A stretch of 64,000 nucleotides of DNA, taken from Stomorhina lunata. Lineage: Eukaryota > Arthropoda > Insecta > Diptera > Rhiniidae. The DNA lies in the NCBI GenBank assembly GCA_933228675.1, contig OW121741.1, positions 71,808,629 through 71,872,628 on the forward strand, read 5' to 3'. A model generated the notes under the pieces. It was not told the origin of the DNA, did no database searches, and saw only the letters and a program-made list of their open reading frames with translations. The position numbers and the translations under genes were made by a program. Shown here one piece after another: positions 21,405-33,125 of the stretch (the first letter of the stretch is position 1; the number at the start of each line of letters is the position of its first letter).

Positions 21405-22678
21405 CACCACCATAGGTATTATAAGTTTGTGCTGATGTCTGTAACGCATCCCATAGGTACGACTTCCCGGAATCGATATATTGGCCACAAATATAAAAAT
21501 TTATACCCTTCACCACCATAGGTGGAAAGGGTATTATAAGTTTGTGCTGATGTTTGTAACACATAGATATATTTGTCTTATACCCACCTTTTAGTACACC
21601 AATAGGTTTAGAATCACTTTCTGAGTCGATTTAGCGATGTCCGTCCGTCCGTCGGGCTGGCTGGACCCCCATGTAAACCTTGTAATCAAACTACAGGTCG
21701 CAGTTCTAAAGATAATTTGATGAAATTTGGCACAGATCATTTTTTAAATTAATGGGACCATGGCTATTAAAATTCGTCAAAATCGGTTCATTATTTATGG
21801 TACCTCCCAAAGGTCACATTTCCCGGAATTGATATATTGGCCACAAATATCAATATGTTTTCATGAAATTTAAAACAGATACTGCATATGTAATCTAAAA
21901 TCACCGTGCCAAACTTCGTTAAAATCGGTCCACATTTGACCATAGCACCCGTATAAACTCTTCCATTTTTTGCACACACGATTTTTGTAAAAACTGTAAT
22001 CAATTTGCTAAATTTCAAGATGATCGGTTCACATTTGACCCTAGCCCCCATATAAGTCTAAATGACAAAAACAGCTTAAATTTATAAGCCTTAAGAAAAT
22101 GTTCGTATTTTGACAAAATTTAGGAAATATTTGTTTTATAGATGAAAAAGTAAAACTTTGACTTTAGTGGTGAAGGGTATCGTATTGTCGGGCTTGACCG
22201 ACTATAGCACTATCTTACTTGTTTTTCATGAAATTTGAAATAAACACTGCTTATGTAAACCAAAATCACTGTACCGAGTTTCATTGAAATCAGTCCACAT
22301 TTGACCATAGCTCCTATACAAAATCTTCTATCAAAAGGCACTAAATGAGACAAAAATCATTAAAACGCTAGTAAATCTAAATCTAAAGATAATGAGAATT
22401 TTAAGTTTATTTTTTGCATACATAATTTTTGTAAAAACTGTTATCAATTTGCCAAATTTCGAGATAATCGGTCCACATTTGACCCTAGCTCTTATATAAG
22501 TCCAAATGACGGAAACAGCTTAAATAAATAAGTTTTGAGAAAATATTTGTATGATGGCAAATTTCAGCAAATATTTATCTTTATACAGACAAAAGAACAT
22601 CTTTGACCTTAGTAGTGAAGGGTATCGTATGGTCGGGCTTGACCGACTATAGCACAATCTTACTTGTTTTTATTAAAT
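21405..22678 (+). repeat. Family A repeat interrupted by another family A copy
   Basis: The outer copy is in two pieces, 21405-21493 and 22213-22678. Its left piece ends within 'ggccacaaatataaaaattt' and its right piece resumes with 'catgaaatttgaaataaaca', which are adjacent in uninterrupted copies. Its end block 'gactatagcacaatcttact' is intact. Confidence 0.8.
21494..22212 (+). repeat. Family A repeat, inserted copy with both ends
   Basis: It runs from 'tacccttcaccaccataggt' with its hairpin (CCACC/GGTGG type) to 'gactatagcactatcttact' then TGTTTTT. Because it sits inside another copy, its limits can be read closely; a full unit is about 720 bp. Confidence 0.8.
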
Positions 22679-22689
22679 TTTAATATCTT

Positions 22690-23720
22690 TTTATTTTCAT
22701 TTTTGTTATTCATTCATTCAACATTTCAGTTTTAGTTCTTTGTTTGTTGCCTTCCTCGAATAATTCACTCTCATTTGTTCCGTTCGTGGTCGTTGCTGGC
22801 CAACCTTTAGTTAAAGTTAAAAGTATTTGTCATACCGGGATGTCATTGTCGTGCTTGAGTAACCTTCGCATTTTAGAGCATTTCCGGTGATTTTTCATAG
22901 TTTTCAACACAAAAAGAACAAAAACACAAATATTTAGTTCTTTCATATGATTTTCCCTTTGCCGTGGATTTATTGTATTTAATATTAATATTAACTTGAA
23001 TTTAGAGTGGAGTTTATTTAAAAGTGTTTAAGGTAAAAACGAATATAAATAAACAACAAAACTACCCCTTTGACGTTGGAGTAATTTTTAATTCAGATAA
23101 AATGTATAAATATTAAAGGTATCTTACTTTTACTTGACCAAGAATATCCTTGAACACAAATTCATTTAAAAATCAATCAAACTTAATATTTGGAAATAAA
23201 TACTTAAGCAAAAATACACACATTTGTAAATAATTTAAAACATTTAAAAACTCAATCATATTTTAAATAAAACATTCGAATTGTGGACATTTTTAATCAC
23301 ACACAATAAAAATTACCATCAAATAAATATTAAATTATAACAGCCAAAAATTGTTCATTCATTTCTATTCAAATAATTATTTATTCATGTCACATGTTCG
23401 AAAATGTTTAACTGCATTCACTTTATTTTATTTGTTAAATGCACAATAGAATATTTTTTTTTGCAGATAAATTTCGTGTTTAAGACAGGGCTGCCATGAG
23501 CTTTTCGATAATCCTCCCCAAAAATTTGAATAGATTTTTTAAAAATCCCTAATAGATAAAATACACTGGAATCTGTTTTAAGCTGCAAATAGTAGAGTGC
23601 TGAAATTTATACGAAAAATACTTACCAATTTATTAAATACATTTTTAAATTTTTAAAAATTTTGGCATAAAACCTTCTTATTTATCACATGGGATAAACA
23701 TCCCGGGTATAATAAAGAAA
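22690..23720. other. No feature recognised, possibly unique DNA
   Basis: No transposon match or inverted repeat was noticed. The part at 22690-22960 has mixed composition ('gttccgttcgtggtcgttgc') unlike the repeats around it. No coding frame is supported. Confidence 0.35.
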
Positions 23721-23858
23721 ACTTGTTTTTTTTTGCTTTTGATGACGATCGAGTGAAGTGATGGATCGATGTTTCATACATTATCACATGTAGACCCGAA
23801 AATTTCGGATTGTTATATTTAATCATGACTAAACACTGCTAAGAATCAATAAGCTCTT
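23720..23858 (-). pseudogene. Mariner transposase fragment (relic 2)
   Basis: The minus strand shows, in changing frames, KRAYxFLAVF followed by a DPSLHS block. The DNA 'actgctaagaatcaataagc' (23836-23855) is also found at 31957-31976 with one mismatch, in the relic there. It marks the region before the first catalytic Asp. Confidence 0.55.
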
Positions 23859-24162
23859 TTTATACCCACCATCAAAAATAATATTGAGATTGTCAATCCA
23901 TTTGTAATTTCCTTAATATTGGCTCAAAAACCAAAAGTGATACATCTGTAGCTTGGTGCCAAAAGGGCCAATGTCAATTTTTTGCTGTTTTAAGTTAATA
24001 ATTGCATTAGATTCCCTTATTTTTTTATTTGGATCCAACAGCTAATCTCTAACTTCACTCAGAACATATTTATCAGAGACCTGAGATCGTTTTATTTTTT
24101 AAATCCATCAAGTATAAATAAATATTGCCGATGAAAATTTATTTTCATTTCGATCGAAAAAT

Positions 24163-25991
24163 AAACAAGTAAGAGTGTTATATTCGGCTGTGCCGAATCT
24201 TATATACCCACCATCAAGTTGTGTTAAATTTAGAAACATATCTCATATATATACGAGGGTGCAGCAAATTCAAAACGTGGACCAAATTGGAAAAAAGTTG
24301 TTACGCTAGTTGTCATTGTTGGTAAAATATTTGGAATAACTTCGGTTGCAGTAGCTTTATAGTTCAACATTCAAGAGTATGTAAGTGGTTTCCCTAGTAT
24401 TTATTTACTTTGAACAAAATTCGTTATCACAACCGGGTATGGTTTTACATTAATAAGTTGTTAAATACTTTTCCTTTAGCTTAACATTTAGTTAGGATAA
24501 AGAAGTTGATAGTAATACGACTGGTCCATATATTTTGTAAGGAGGTCCTAATGCATCTACCATATACAAATCTTAATATGCTGCTTGTACCTCCGAATCT
24601 TTTTAATTGTAGATATAAAAAGGGGATGTAATATATATATAAGAATTATAGCCAAATGTTGACCGATTGTAACAAAATTTTACACACTGGTTGGTATTTA
24701 TGTAAAGCTTATTTTTGCAAAATTTAATGGCAATAGCTATCACAGTTTCTAATTTAATAGCTTTTAACTGGTCCTTGCTAAATATTTTTTGGTTTCCGGG
24801 AGTGTATTTTATATGAGAGTTATAGTCAAATATGGACCGATTCCTATAAAATTTGATATACTGACCAATACTTGTATAAAACTTCTCTATACTAAATTTA
24901 GTCGTCATAGCTATTACAATTGTATTCAATTTATCAGCATTCATGTGTTTCCCGGGGCGGGGTTATATGGGAGCTCTAACTAAATGTGAACCGATTTTGC
25001 CCATTTTCAGTATACAACTTTTGTTACATATCAGAAATACTTTTGTAAAATTTTGTCTCTCTAGCTTTTATAGTTAAGGAGCTGTCGCGCTTTTATCTGA
25101 CGGACAGACGGACATAAATCTCCTTTTCTTTTTGTATTTTTGTGTTTCTGTAAGTTTTTTATATGGGAGCTATGGTCAAATGGTGACCGATTGTAACAAA
25201 ATTTTGCACACTGGCTGGCATTCACATAAGACTTGCTTTTGTAAAATTTTGTTGCTATAGCCCTTTCAGTTAAGGCGCTATCGCGCTTTTATCTAACGGA
25301 CAGACGGACATAAACCCCCTTTTCTTTTTGTATTTTTGTGTTTCCGTAAGTTTTTTATACGGGAGCTAGGTCAAATGGTGACCGATTGTGACAAAATTTT
25401 GCACACTGGCTGGTATTCACATAAGACTTATTTGTGCTAAATTTGGTGGTCAAAGCTACTACAGTTTATCATTTATTGGCATTTAAGTGAATTTCAGGTG
25501 GAATTTAGGCTGTTTCCGTATGTTTTTTATATGGGAGCTATGGTTAAATGTGAACCGATTTCAATGAAATTTTACATGCTGCCTAGTGCTTATGCAAAAC
25601 TTCTAGATACCAAATTTTGTCATCATAGCTATTATAATTTGTCAGTTATTAGCAAATAAGCGACTAGCCCAGACGAGGTTATACGGGAGCTATGGTCAAA
25701 TGTTAACCGATTTTGCCCAATTTCAATACCAAAATTTTCTCATAAATGAGGAATGTTTTTGCTAAGTTTCAGTGAGCTAGCTCCTTTCGTTTAGGCGTTA
25801 TCGTGATTTCAACAGACAGACAGACAGACAGACAGACGGACAGACAGACGGACATCGCTCAATCGTCTTAGAATTTTATAAGGATTCAGAATATATATCG
25901 TTTTTGATTTTTGAGCCAATATTAAGGAAATTACAAACGGAATGACAATCTCAATATACCCCCCATTCTTTTTGATGGTGGGTATAAAAAA
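24163..25991 (+). repeat. Family B repeat, full-length reference copy
   Basis: It runs from 'aaacaagtaagagtgttat' with the perfect hairpin ATTCGGC-TGT-GCCGAAT (24182-24198) and 'tatacccaccatcaa' to 'ttgatggtgggtataaaaaa'. The last two blocks are inverse to each other and would pair the two ends. The inside is a series of roughly 180-200-bp sub-repeats built on 'tatgggagctatggtcaaat' and 'ccgattgtgacaaaattttg'. No protein is supported. Confidence 0.85.
25812..25856. repeat. GACA microsatellite inside family B
   Basis: ACAG/GACA units with a few CGGA variants. Shorter versions occur in other family B and C copies (48056-48102, 48870-48905). Confidence 0.9.
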
Positions 25992-27458
25992 GATGGATTT
26001 ATATTTGAAATATAAATATCCCTCATGATGAAAATTTTAAATATCTATAACGATAAATATCCGAACAGAAAAATATTTTATTGATTGTTTTATTTTTGAA
26101 CTTCTGTTTTGACTTTGAAAAAATAAAATGTTTATGAAATTTTAAAATTTATTTTAATTTATTTTACAATTTATTGCAATTTTAGGACATCGAAGTTAAA
26201 GATAATAGTTCTAATGGGAACTATTGGTGGTTTCTTTGATTCGCGTCGCTATTTTCAAAAAAAAAAAAAAAAACTTTTAAACGTTTTAAACGCACTTAGA
26301 CAACCACCATTTGTTGCCCAAACCCATTTCAATATAAAATTTGCAACAATAATTGAATTTATTGCTATTTAAACGTCCTAAAGATGTTTTATACCCGGAC
26401 AAATACAGAAATAAAATTTGAATTTTTTCTATCAAATTTATTTTCATCGGATGAAAAAAGATGAAAATAATTTTGAACTGTACTGATAAATATCCCAAAC
26501 GATTTTTTTATATTTTATATTCATCGGATTGAAAAAAGAAACAAAATTTTTGAACAAATAAAAATCATGAGGGATTTTTAATATTTTTTTAAACTTCAAT
26601 GATTGTTTTTTTATGGACTAAAACATGAAAATATTGTTTTAAAAGTATTAAAATCCGGTCTCTGATATTTATAATGGTTTTCTGGGCAATGTTACTATAA
26701 ATTTATATGGAAAATAAAAACTTTAAATCAAATTTTCTCAAAACTATTTTTATTGACATTGGCCCTTTTAGCACCAAACCACAGATATATTCTGTATCCT
26801 TATGAAATTCTAAGACGATTGAACAATGTCCGTCTGTATGTCCGTATGCCTGTTGTCGGAATGATAAAACCTTAACGAAAATATATAGGTCACTGAAATT
26901 TGGCATAAATACTCCTCATATCTTGTAAAATTTAGGTATTTTAATCGGGTAAAATCGGTTCACATTTGACCATAGCTCCCGTGTAACCTTGTGTAGGCTT
27001 ATCGTTTATTTGCTAATAAATGACAAATTATAACTGCTATGATGATAAAATTTGGTTGAAATCGGTTGAAATCATTGAAATCGGTTGAAATCGGTTCACA
27101 TTTAACCATAGCTCCCATACAAAACACTTACGAAAATAGCCTAAATTCCACCATAAATATATTTAAATGCCAATAAATGATAAACTATAACATCTATGAC
27201 TACTTAATTTAGCACAAGAAAGTCGTATGTTAATACCAGCCAGTGTGCCAAATTTTCTTACAATCGGTCGCCATTTAACCTAGCTCTCTTATAAAAAACT
27301 TACGGAAACACAAACATACAAAAATCTATCCGTCAGATAAAAGTGCGATAGTGCCTTAACGAAATAAGCTAGAGGGTCAACATTTTACAAAAGTATTTTC
27401 GATATCTTGTGTATTGAAAATGGGCGAAATCGGCCAAAATTTAATTAGAGCTCCCATA

Positions 27459-28756
27459 AAGAGTGCTCTAAATAAAATTTGTAGTTGGATTTTCTTAAAT
27501 AAAAATCAAACCTTTTAATATAAAAACTCTACAAAATACGCAAATATAATGACATATTATACAAAATCATTTAGCATTAAAATGTTTACTTAGTACTCGG
27601 GTTTTGCAAAATTATCGACTTTTTTCGGAAACCCTCCCATTAAAGATTTTACAGTTGCTTCTGATACCTTTTTGGAGCATGTGTTCCACCTGCGCTTAAA
27701 ATCGGACATGTTCTTGGAAATCTTTCCTGTGTTCTTCAATTCCTTTTTTACCAAAACCCAATACCTTTCCACAGGCCGAAGTTCTGGACAGTTAGGTGGA
27801 TTTGCCTCTCGTGGTACAAAAATGACATTATTCTTTGAGTACCACTCAAGTGCCTTTTTTCTATAATGGCATGATGCCAAATCGGGCCAAAAAAATGTAG
27901 TCACTCTGTGCTCTCTTACAAAGGGTAACAACCGTTTTTGTAGGCACTCCTTTATATAAATTTCTGTGTTTATTGTGCTAGATGCCACAAATACTTTACT
28001 TCTTTTGCCACAACTGCAAATAGCTTGCCACACGAGAAACTTCTTAGGGAATTTCGTTTGTTTTTTTTGTGCGAAACTCTTGCCGAACATTGCCCCGTTT
28101 ATCAGCAACATAAAAATCTTGACCAGGAAGTTGAGGAAAGTCTGCCAGTACGTATGTTTCATCATCCATCACACAACAGGTGTATTTTTTTTATAAAATC
28201 AGACTTCAATTTTTTCGCTCGTTTTTTTGCTTCTAAGTTCTTTATAGCATTGCGATGTGGAACCTTTTGGACTTTGTATGTCTTCAGTCCAGCATAAGCT
28301 TTGACTCTATGTGCAAAATTCGTAGAACATTTCACCGTACGAGCTGCTTTTCTTAAACAAGTGTTAGGCGCTCTTCGAAAGAGTCGCTCGACTTCTTTTG
28401 CCTTACCAATATCTATAGGACCTTTTTTCCTCCCTGATCCAGGCTTTCTTTCAATGCTCAGGTTTTCCTTATACCGTCTGATGGCATTAGAAACTGTTCG
28501 AGGGTCAACTTTCAAATTTTTAGCTATTTTTTAAAAGTCCATGACGGATTTTTTTGAAAAGTTTTAATTATATTTTCACGAACTTTTTTTTCGCAGTCCA
28601 TTTTGATTGAAATAACTATTGAAAATTAATAATTTTTAAAATAATAGTATCTGACATATCTATAGAAACTAACTTGATCAAAAAATAAATTATTTCTTGC
28701 ACTATCGATAAATTTTGTCTAAAACAGTAAATGCATATTTTTTTTAGAACACTCTT
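27459..28756 (-). mobile_element. DD37E Tc1/mariner element, copy 3
   Basis: A 1298-bp element flanked by TA at 27457-27458 and 28757-28758, inserted inside family B between 'gagctccca' and 'accccgcccggg'. These two pieces are near-adjacent in other family B copies, so the empty site is visible. Confidence 0.95.
27590..28601 (-). pseudogene. DD37E transposase, copy 3 (broken)
   Basis: The N-terminal half (from KVDPRTV, near 28510) and the C-terminal half (VWQAICSCGKRSK to DNFAKPEY) are both readable, but in different frames. One extra T in the run near 28190 (plus strand) breaks the frame just before the CVMDDETYV block. One extra T near 28060 breaks it again within the RTKKQTKF segment. A shortened A-run near 28530 affects the first helix-turn-helix. 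The 37-residue spacing between the last two catalytic residues is intact. All lesions sit in homopolymer runs, so sequencing or assembly error should be excluded. Confidence 0.9.
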
Positions 28757-28947
28757 TATAACCCCGCCCGGGAATCACATTAATGCTGATAAATTGAATA
28801 CAATTATAATAGCAACTATTGGTCAGTATATCAGATTGTATAGGAATCGGTTCATATTTGACTATAGTTTTCATATAAAAAACACTCCCACACAAAAATG
28901 TATCAAAGGTCAGTTAAAAGCTATTAAATTAGAAACTATGATAGCTA

Positions 28948-29875
28948 CGAGCCCTAACCACTATTAAGTTATTTTTTGATAATTTATATCATTTTGATAG
29001 GCCAAGGAAAAGTCATTGCTTACCGCGCATCAAATGAAAAACCCCTATTATGGACTAAACAGAGACGCTCTTGGGTATAACGGTAATGGGACGAAACCAA
29101 GTTTGATGTATGTGTTGGTGATTCAAGAAAAGGGCTAATATAAAAGCACATACAACAAACGCTGCTTAAAGCGTACAGTCAAGATTCCAGATACCGTTAG
29201 GGTATGGGGATGTCTGTAGTAAAAAGGTGTCGGTCATCTCCATTTCAAATTTGGAATCGTAAATGCAGACAAATATTTAAAAACTTTAGAGAAAAATCTG
29301 ATACCATCGATATCGAAATTATCAGACTGCGGGTACTACATATTCCAACACGATGATGGTGCTTCTCCCATATTGCAAAAAAATGAAGAAGTAGCTTGAA
29401 AAAATAGAATCGAGGTCGTGGATTGGATATCTTCTAGTCCACACCTTATTTCGATAAAAAATTTGTGGAATATTATGAAAAGAAAACTTAGGAATGAACC
29501 CAAAGGACTGTTTACGGGTTAAAGTACAAAATTCAGGAAACTTGGGACTCGAGGATCTTACCAATGCGAGTCGAGACCGTTTTAATAAGCAAAGGTGGCG
29601 TAACACAATTCTAACTATAAAAATTGGCGACTGTACGAATTAATAGTGGTCACAACATTTGAGTTTAAAATAATGAACTTTTGTTTTTGTTTGTTTTTTA
29701 AAATGTCCTTTTTTTAGTATGTAACTTTTTTAATCTATGTCTAAAGAGAATGAAATGATCTTCAAGAAAAGTATAAATTTTTTTATGTGGTCATTATAGT
29801 TCCGAAAATATACACATTTTAATAGCACATTTGTGAAAAATGCTCTGTGTACGAATTTATAGTGGTAAGGGCTCG
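28948..29875 (+). mobile_element. Minos-like Tc1 element, internally deleted
   Basis: The inverted ends CGAGCCCTAACCACTATTAA (left) and CGAGCCCTTACCACTATAAA (read inward from the right) closely resemble the Minos ends. TA duplications lie at 28946-28947 and 29876-29877. At 928 bp it is about half the length of Minos. It is inserted into family B sequence. Confidence 0.85.
29085..29635 (+). pseudogene. Minos-like transposase, decayed
   Basis: In shifting frames the plus strand shows DETKFDVCVGDSRK (first catalytic region), VKIPDTV and VWGCLS, VGHLHF, GIVNADKYLKTLEKNLIPSI, YYIFQHDGASPHI (second Asp) and NLWNIMKRKLRNEPKG (after the final Glu region). The DNA-binding half is missing. The Tc1 assignment rests on the order of these blocks and on the Minos-type ends. 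At least four frame changes and several stops make it inactive. Confidence 0.8.
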
Positions 29876-30780
29876 TATGGCCAGGAATAAGCTTTATATA
29901 AATACCAGCCAGTATGTAAAATTTTGTTACAATCGGTCAACATTTGGCTATAATTCTTATATACATAACATCCCCTTTTGTATATCTACAATCAAAAAGA
30001 TTCAAAGGTACAATCAGTATAATAAGATTGCATCAAGGAAACAAGATAGCTATCAATGTCCAGACTATATAGGACTTTATATATAAGTGCATTAGGACTT
30101 AGGAACTCCTAACAAAATATATGGACCTGTCGTATTACTATCAACATGTTTACCCTAACTAAATTTTAAGCTAAACGAAAAGTATTTAACAGATTATTAA
30201 TGCTAACCTATACCCGGTTAAGAGATAAAATTTTGTGCAAAGTAAATACTAGGGAAACCACTTAGATACTTTTAAATGTTGAACTATAAAGCTACTGCAA
30301 CTGAATTTAGTCCAAATATTTTACCAACAATACAAACTAGTGTAACCACATTTTTTCGAATTTGGTCCACATTTTAAATTAGCTGTACCCTCGTAGATAT
30401 ATGAGATATGTTTCTAAATTTAACAAAACTTGATGGTGGGTATATAAGATTCGGCATAGCCGAATATAACACTTTTACTTGTTTAAATATTAACTTTAAG
30501 CACTTTACATAGTAAAGCTTGTAATATACTTCTTGCTCGATATATATTTTAAATTTTGTTCTTTCTTTAGAAAACTTTAAATCAAAAAAATCGGTTTATA
30601 TATAGATCAGAAATTAGTAAAAAGATAAGTAAAGTATGAGACAAACATTTAAAATTTTATTTTTTGAAGTCGAATATCTTTTAAACCGTAAGAAAAGCAT
30701 AGTCATATAGCAATGTTTTTTGTAGATCTTGACTTATATATTTTATATATTGTTCAAGGGCAGTTCGGAAACTTCTTAGC

Positions 30781-31647
30781 CTACCAATGAAGTGAATAAT
30801 AGTTCCTTGCCAGCAAGAAATTTTTTAGATTTGGGAACAGGTAAAAGTCACTGGGAGCTAAATCAGGAGAATAAGGTGGGTGGTCGAGCAACTCGTACTT
30901 TAATTCGTTGATTTTAGCCATCGTTAAAACACTCTTGTGCGCTGGTGCGTTATCTTGATGAAAAATTATTTTTTGGTTTTGTAAGCCAGGACGTTTTTCT
31001 CGAATTTTTACATTTAATTGATCCAAAAGGTTTCAATAGTACTCTGAATTTATTGTTTTACCCTTTCAATCAATAAAATACCTTTGTAGTCCCAAAAAAC
31101 CGTTGCCATAACCTTACCAGCCGAATGAATTGCTTTTGCTTTCTTTGGGGCACTTCCTCCAGCTTCAGTCCATTGTTTTGTCTCTGGAGTATAGTGGTGG
31201 ATCCATGTCTCATCAACAGTTATGAAACGATGCTTAAAATCCATTTTATTCCGCTTAAAACGATCCAAACAATTTTGAGAAATGTTCATTCTTATGCGTT
31301 TTTGGTCGACTGTTGGCAAATGCGGCACCCATCTTGCAGAAAGCTTTTTCATCTGTAGTTCTTCATGCAAAATGAAATGGACTCGATCATTTGAGATGCC
31401 CATGATATTAGCTATTTCACGCACTTGTATTTGTCGATCGTTTTATACCATATCATGCACTTTGGCTACAATTTCTGTTGTTGTTGCTGTTTTTGGACGT
31501 CCACTACGTGGTTCATCTTCAATGCTTGTACGACCACGTTTAAATTCAGCAACCCAATTTTTTCACTATATCATTATGAATTTCTTGTCCCGATAAACCA
31601 TTTTTATGTAAATATTTAATGACACCACGTATTTCTAATTTTTCCAT
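30781..31647 (-). pseudogene. DD34D mariner transposase (broken)
   Basis: Start MEKLEIRGVIKYLHKNG at 31647. The segment after IVKKLG is lost, with a frame change into WVAEFKRGRTSIEDEPRSGR. The second helix-turn-helix (VREIANIMGISNDRVHFIL) leads to SARWVPHLPT (W-V-P-H-E-L type signature) and FITVDETWIHHYTP. A frame change near 31065 and a stop within SEYY*NLLDQL split the core. The end carries IIFHQDNAPAHKS and PPYSPDLAPSDFYLF, with 34 residues between Asp and the last Asp (the classical mariner DD34D). I could not find convincing terminal repeats; the element probably reaches from about 30740 to about 31800. Confidence 0.9.
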
Positions 31648-31944
31648 TGTAAAAAAATAGGGGATGTGTCTTTTGTGAACACCTGTTTGTATATGAAGGA
31701 GTTACCACATCGAAACAAAATTTAACATGTGTTGGTTGAGAAATGACAATTAAATATCGTTTAAAGTAATTTTTGAGTCCGAGGTGCCCTACTTTGGGGG
31801 TCGATTGTACCGCCCAGTACAATCTAGGCTTTCCAGGTTCAAAACATAAGCTTCCCAACACTTCTGCTATATCCAAATACATTTTTTTTATCCGCCAAAC
31901 GGTTTAGCAGCTACAGAATGATTTCCATTCTCTTTTTAAACCAT

Positions 31945-32165
31945 CCCACTGTGCACTGCTAAGAATCAACAAGCTCTTTTTATTTGTTTATAGGTTAGCA
32001 AGTGCACCCACTTAGCAATGAGCTTTGCCATATCCAAATGTTAATGCAATAAAAAGATAACACGTTTGTCGATAGACATATTAACGATGTTAGCTTACTC
32101 ACTCAATTTCACTTTTCGATCATTCAAAAAAATGTTGGACCTTTTGATGCTTTCTGGCGTTAGCT
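31945..32165 (-). pseudogene. Mariner transposase fragment (relic 3)
   Basis: The minus strand reads DRKVKLSELANIVNMSIDK, then HLDMAKLIAKWVHLLTYKQ in shifting frames. This is the second helix-turn-helix and W-V-P-H region of a mariner, and it matches relic 1 (KVKLSDLGNIVKLSKER). It is another copy of the same old family. Confidence 0.65.
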
Positions 32166-32791
32166 ATTCACTTCATGTGTAAAATGAAGTGAAGAGCTAT
32201 CTATTTCTATAGTATATTTTGTGGTATCTTAGCTATTTAGCCTCTTATAATATAGCAGAGTCATGAATGCTTAAGACACCCTATATTGAGGCTTCAAAAC
32301 AATTAAGAGTATAAAATGACACCAAGACACCAAGTTGGTTTGGTTTTGCTTGGTACTCCCACCATAACCACATGAAAGGCAAAAGTCTCGTCTTTAGCAT
32401 GAGCGGAAAAATCTCCGAAATTTACCGATCGCAGAACAAAGTCCAAAATTTTCTGAAAAAAAGTCACATAAATTGCAGTCGTTTAAGCGTAACTTTTTAA
32501 TCAAATTAAATTTAAGTGTATGTCTAAGGCAAGTACCCGTAGGAGTCGACGGATTTCAACCAAAATTAGTACAGCTCTTTTCAACCAATAGATGTGTGCC
32601 GAATTTTATCAAATCCTGTTGAGAATTGCCGCTCTTAACGGGTTATCCATTTCGCGGTTTCAAAAGTATAGGACTGGAATTCGATAACGTTCAAACTAAG
32701 TTGTTAACCAATTTTTTTTGCGATTTTGAATAAATGACAAGGTAGCATTTAGTACAGATAACCCATTACTTCAGATTCCACAGTAATATAC

Positions 32792-33117
32792 CAGGGACCG
32801 AAAATAACTGTTATTTTTGTATTTTGATTAAAAAAAAGCAACCTCCAGCAAAATAACAGTTATTTTTGACTTTTATTATTTTGAGCATGAATAAAAGTTT
32901 TTTTGACTTTTATTTTTTCGAGCAGAAATAAAATAAACTTTTATTTAATAAACTTTTATTTCTGCTCGAAAAAATAAAAGTCAAAAAATAACTTTTATTC
33001 ATGCCCGTAAAAATAAAAGTAAAAAATAAATGTTATTTTTGCTCAAAAAATAAAAGTAAAAAAATAACTTTTATTTTCTGACTTTTACGATAAAAGTTAT
33101 AACAGTTACGGTCGCTG
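32792..33117. mobile_element. Short hAT-type foldback MITE, related to 8050-9875
   Basis: Begins CAGGGACCGAAAATAACTGT and ends inversely (CAGCGACCG read inward). Flanks are TAATATAC (32784-32791) and TAAAATAC (33118-33125), 7 of 8 bases equal. The inside is a palindrome centred near 32945 ('ctcgaaaaaataaaagtc'). The 'aataactgttatttttg' end block is shared with the large palindromic MITE. Confidence 0.8.
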
Positions 33118-33125
33118 TAAAATAC

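Larger units (their letters stand above)
23955..26779. mobile_element. Inverted-repeat element carrying a nested family B copy
   Basis: The left end 'ttggtgccaaaagggccaat' then 'gtcaat' (from 23956) is the inverse of the right end 'attgacattggccctttta' then 'gcacc' (to 26778). A further inverted match is 'tatttatcagagacctgaga' with 'ccggtctctgatatttat'. Without the inner family B copy, the element is about 1 kb and non-coding. The class is unknown, and a clean target duplication could not be fixed. Confidence 0.6.
23859..30485 (-). repeat. Family B repeat expanded by nested insertions
   Basis: Minus-strand family B pieces lie at 23859-23954, 26780-27458, 28757-28947 and 29876-30485. Joined in that order they follow the full copy (24163-25991) from its 3' to its 5' end, including the terminal hairpin 'attcggcatagccgaat' near 30450. 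The insertions are an inverted-repeat element (23955-26779), DD37E copy 3 and a Minos-like element. Confidence 0.8.

Noticed and set aside
21791..22051. Recurrent frames such as GAMVKCGPI...FGTVIL in family A and B copies
   Set aside because: Copies carry different stops and indels, and no frame is conserved between copies, so the peptide similarity only reflects DNA similarity.
12240..25991. Helitron assignment for families A, B and C
   Set aside because: Hairpins near the ends were suggestive, but no 5'-TC and 3'-CTRR ends or A/T insertion sites could be shown.
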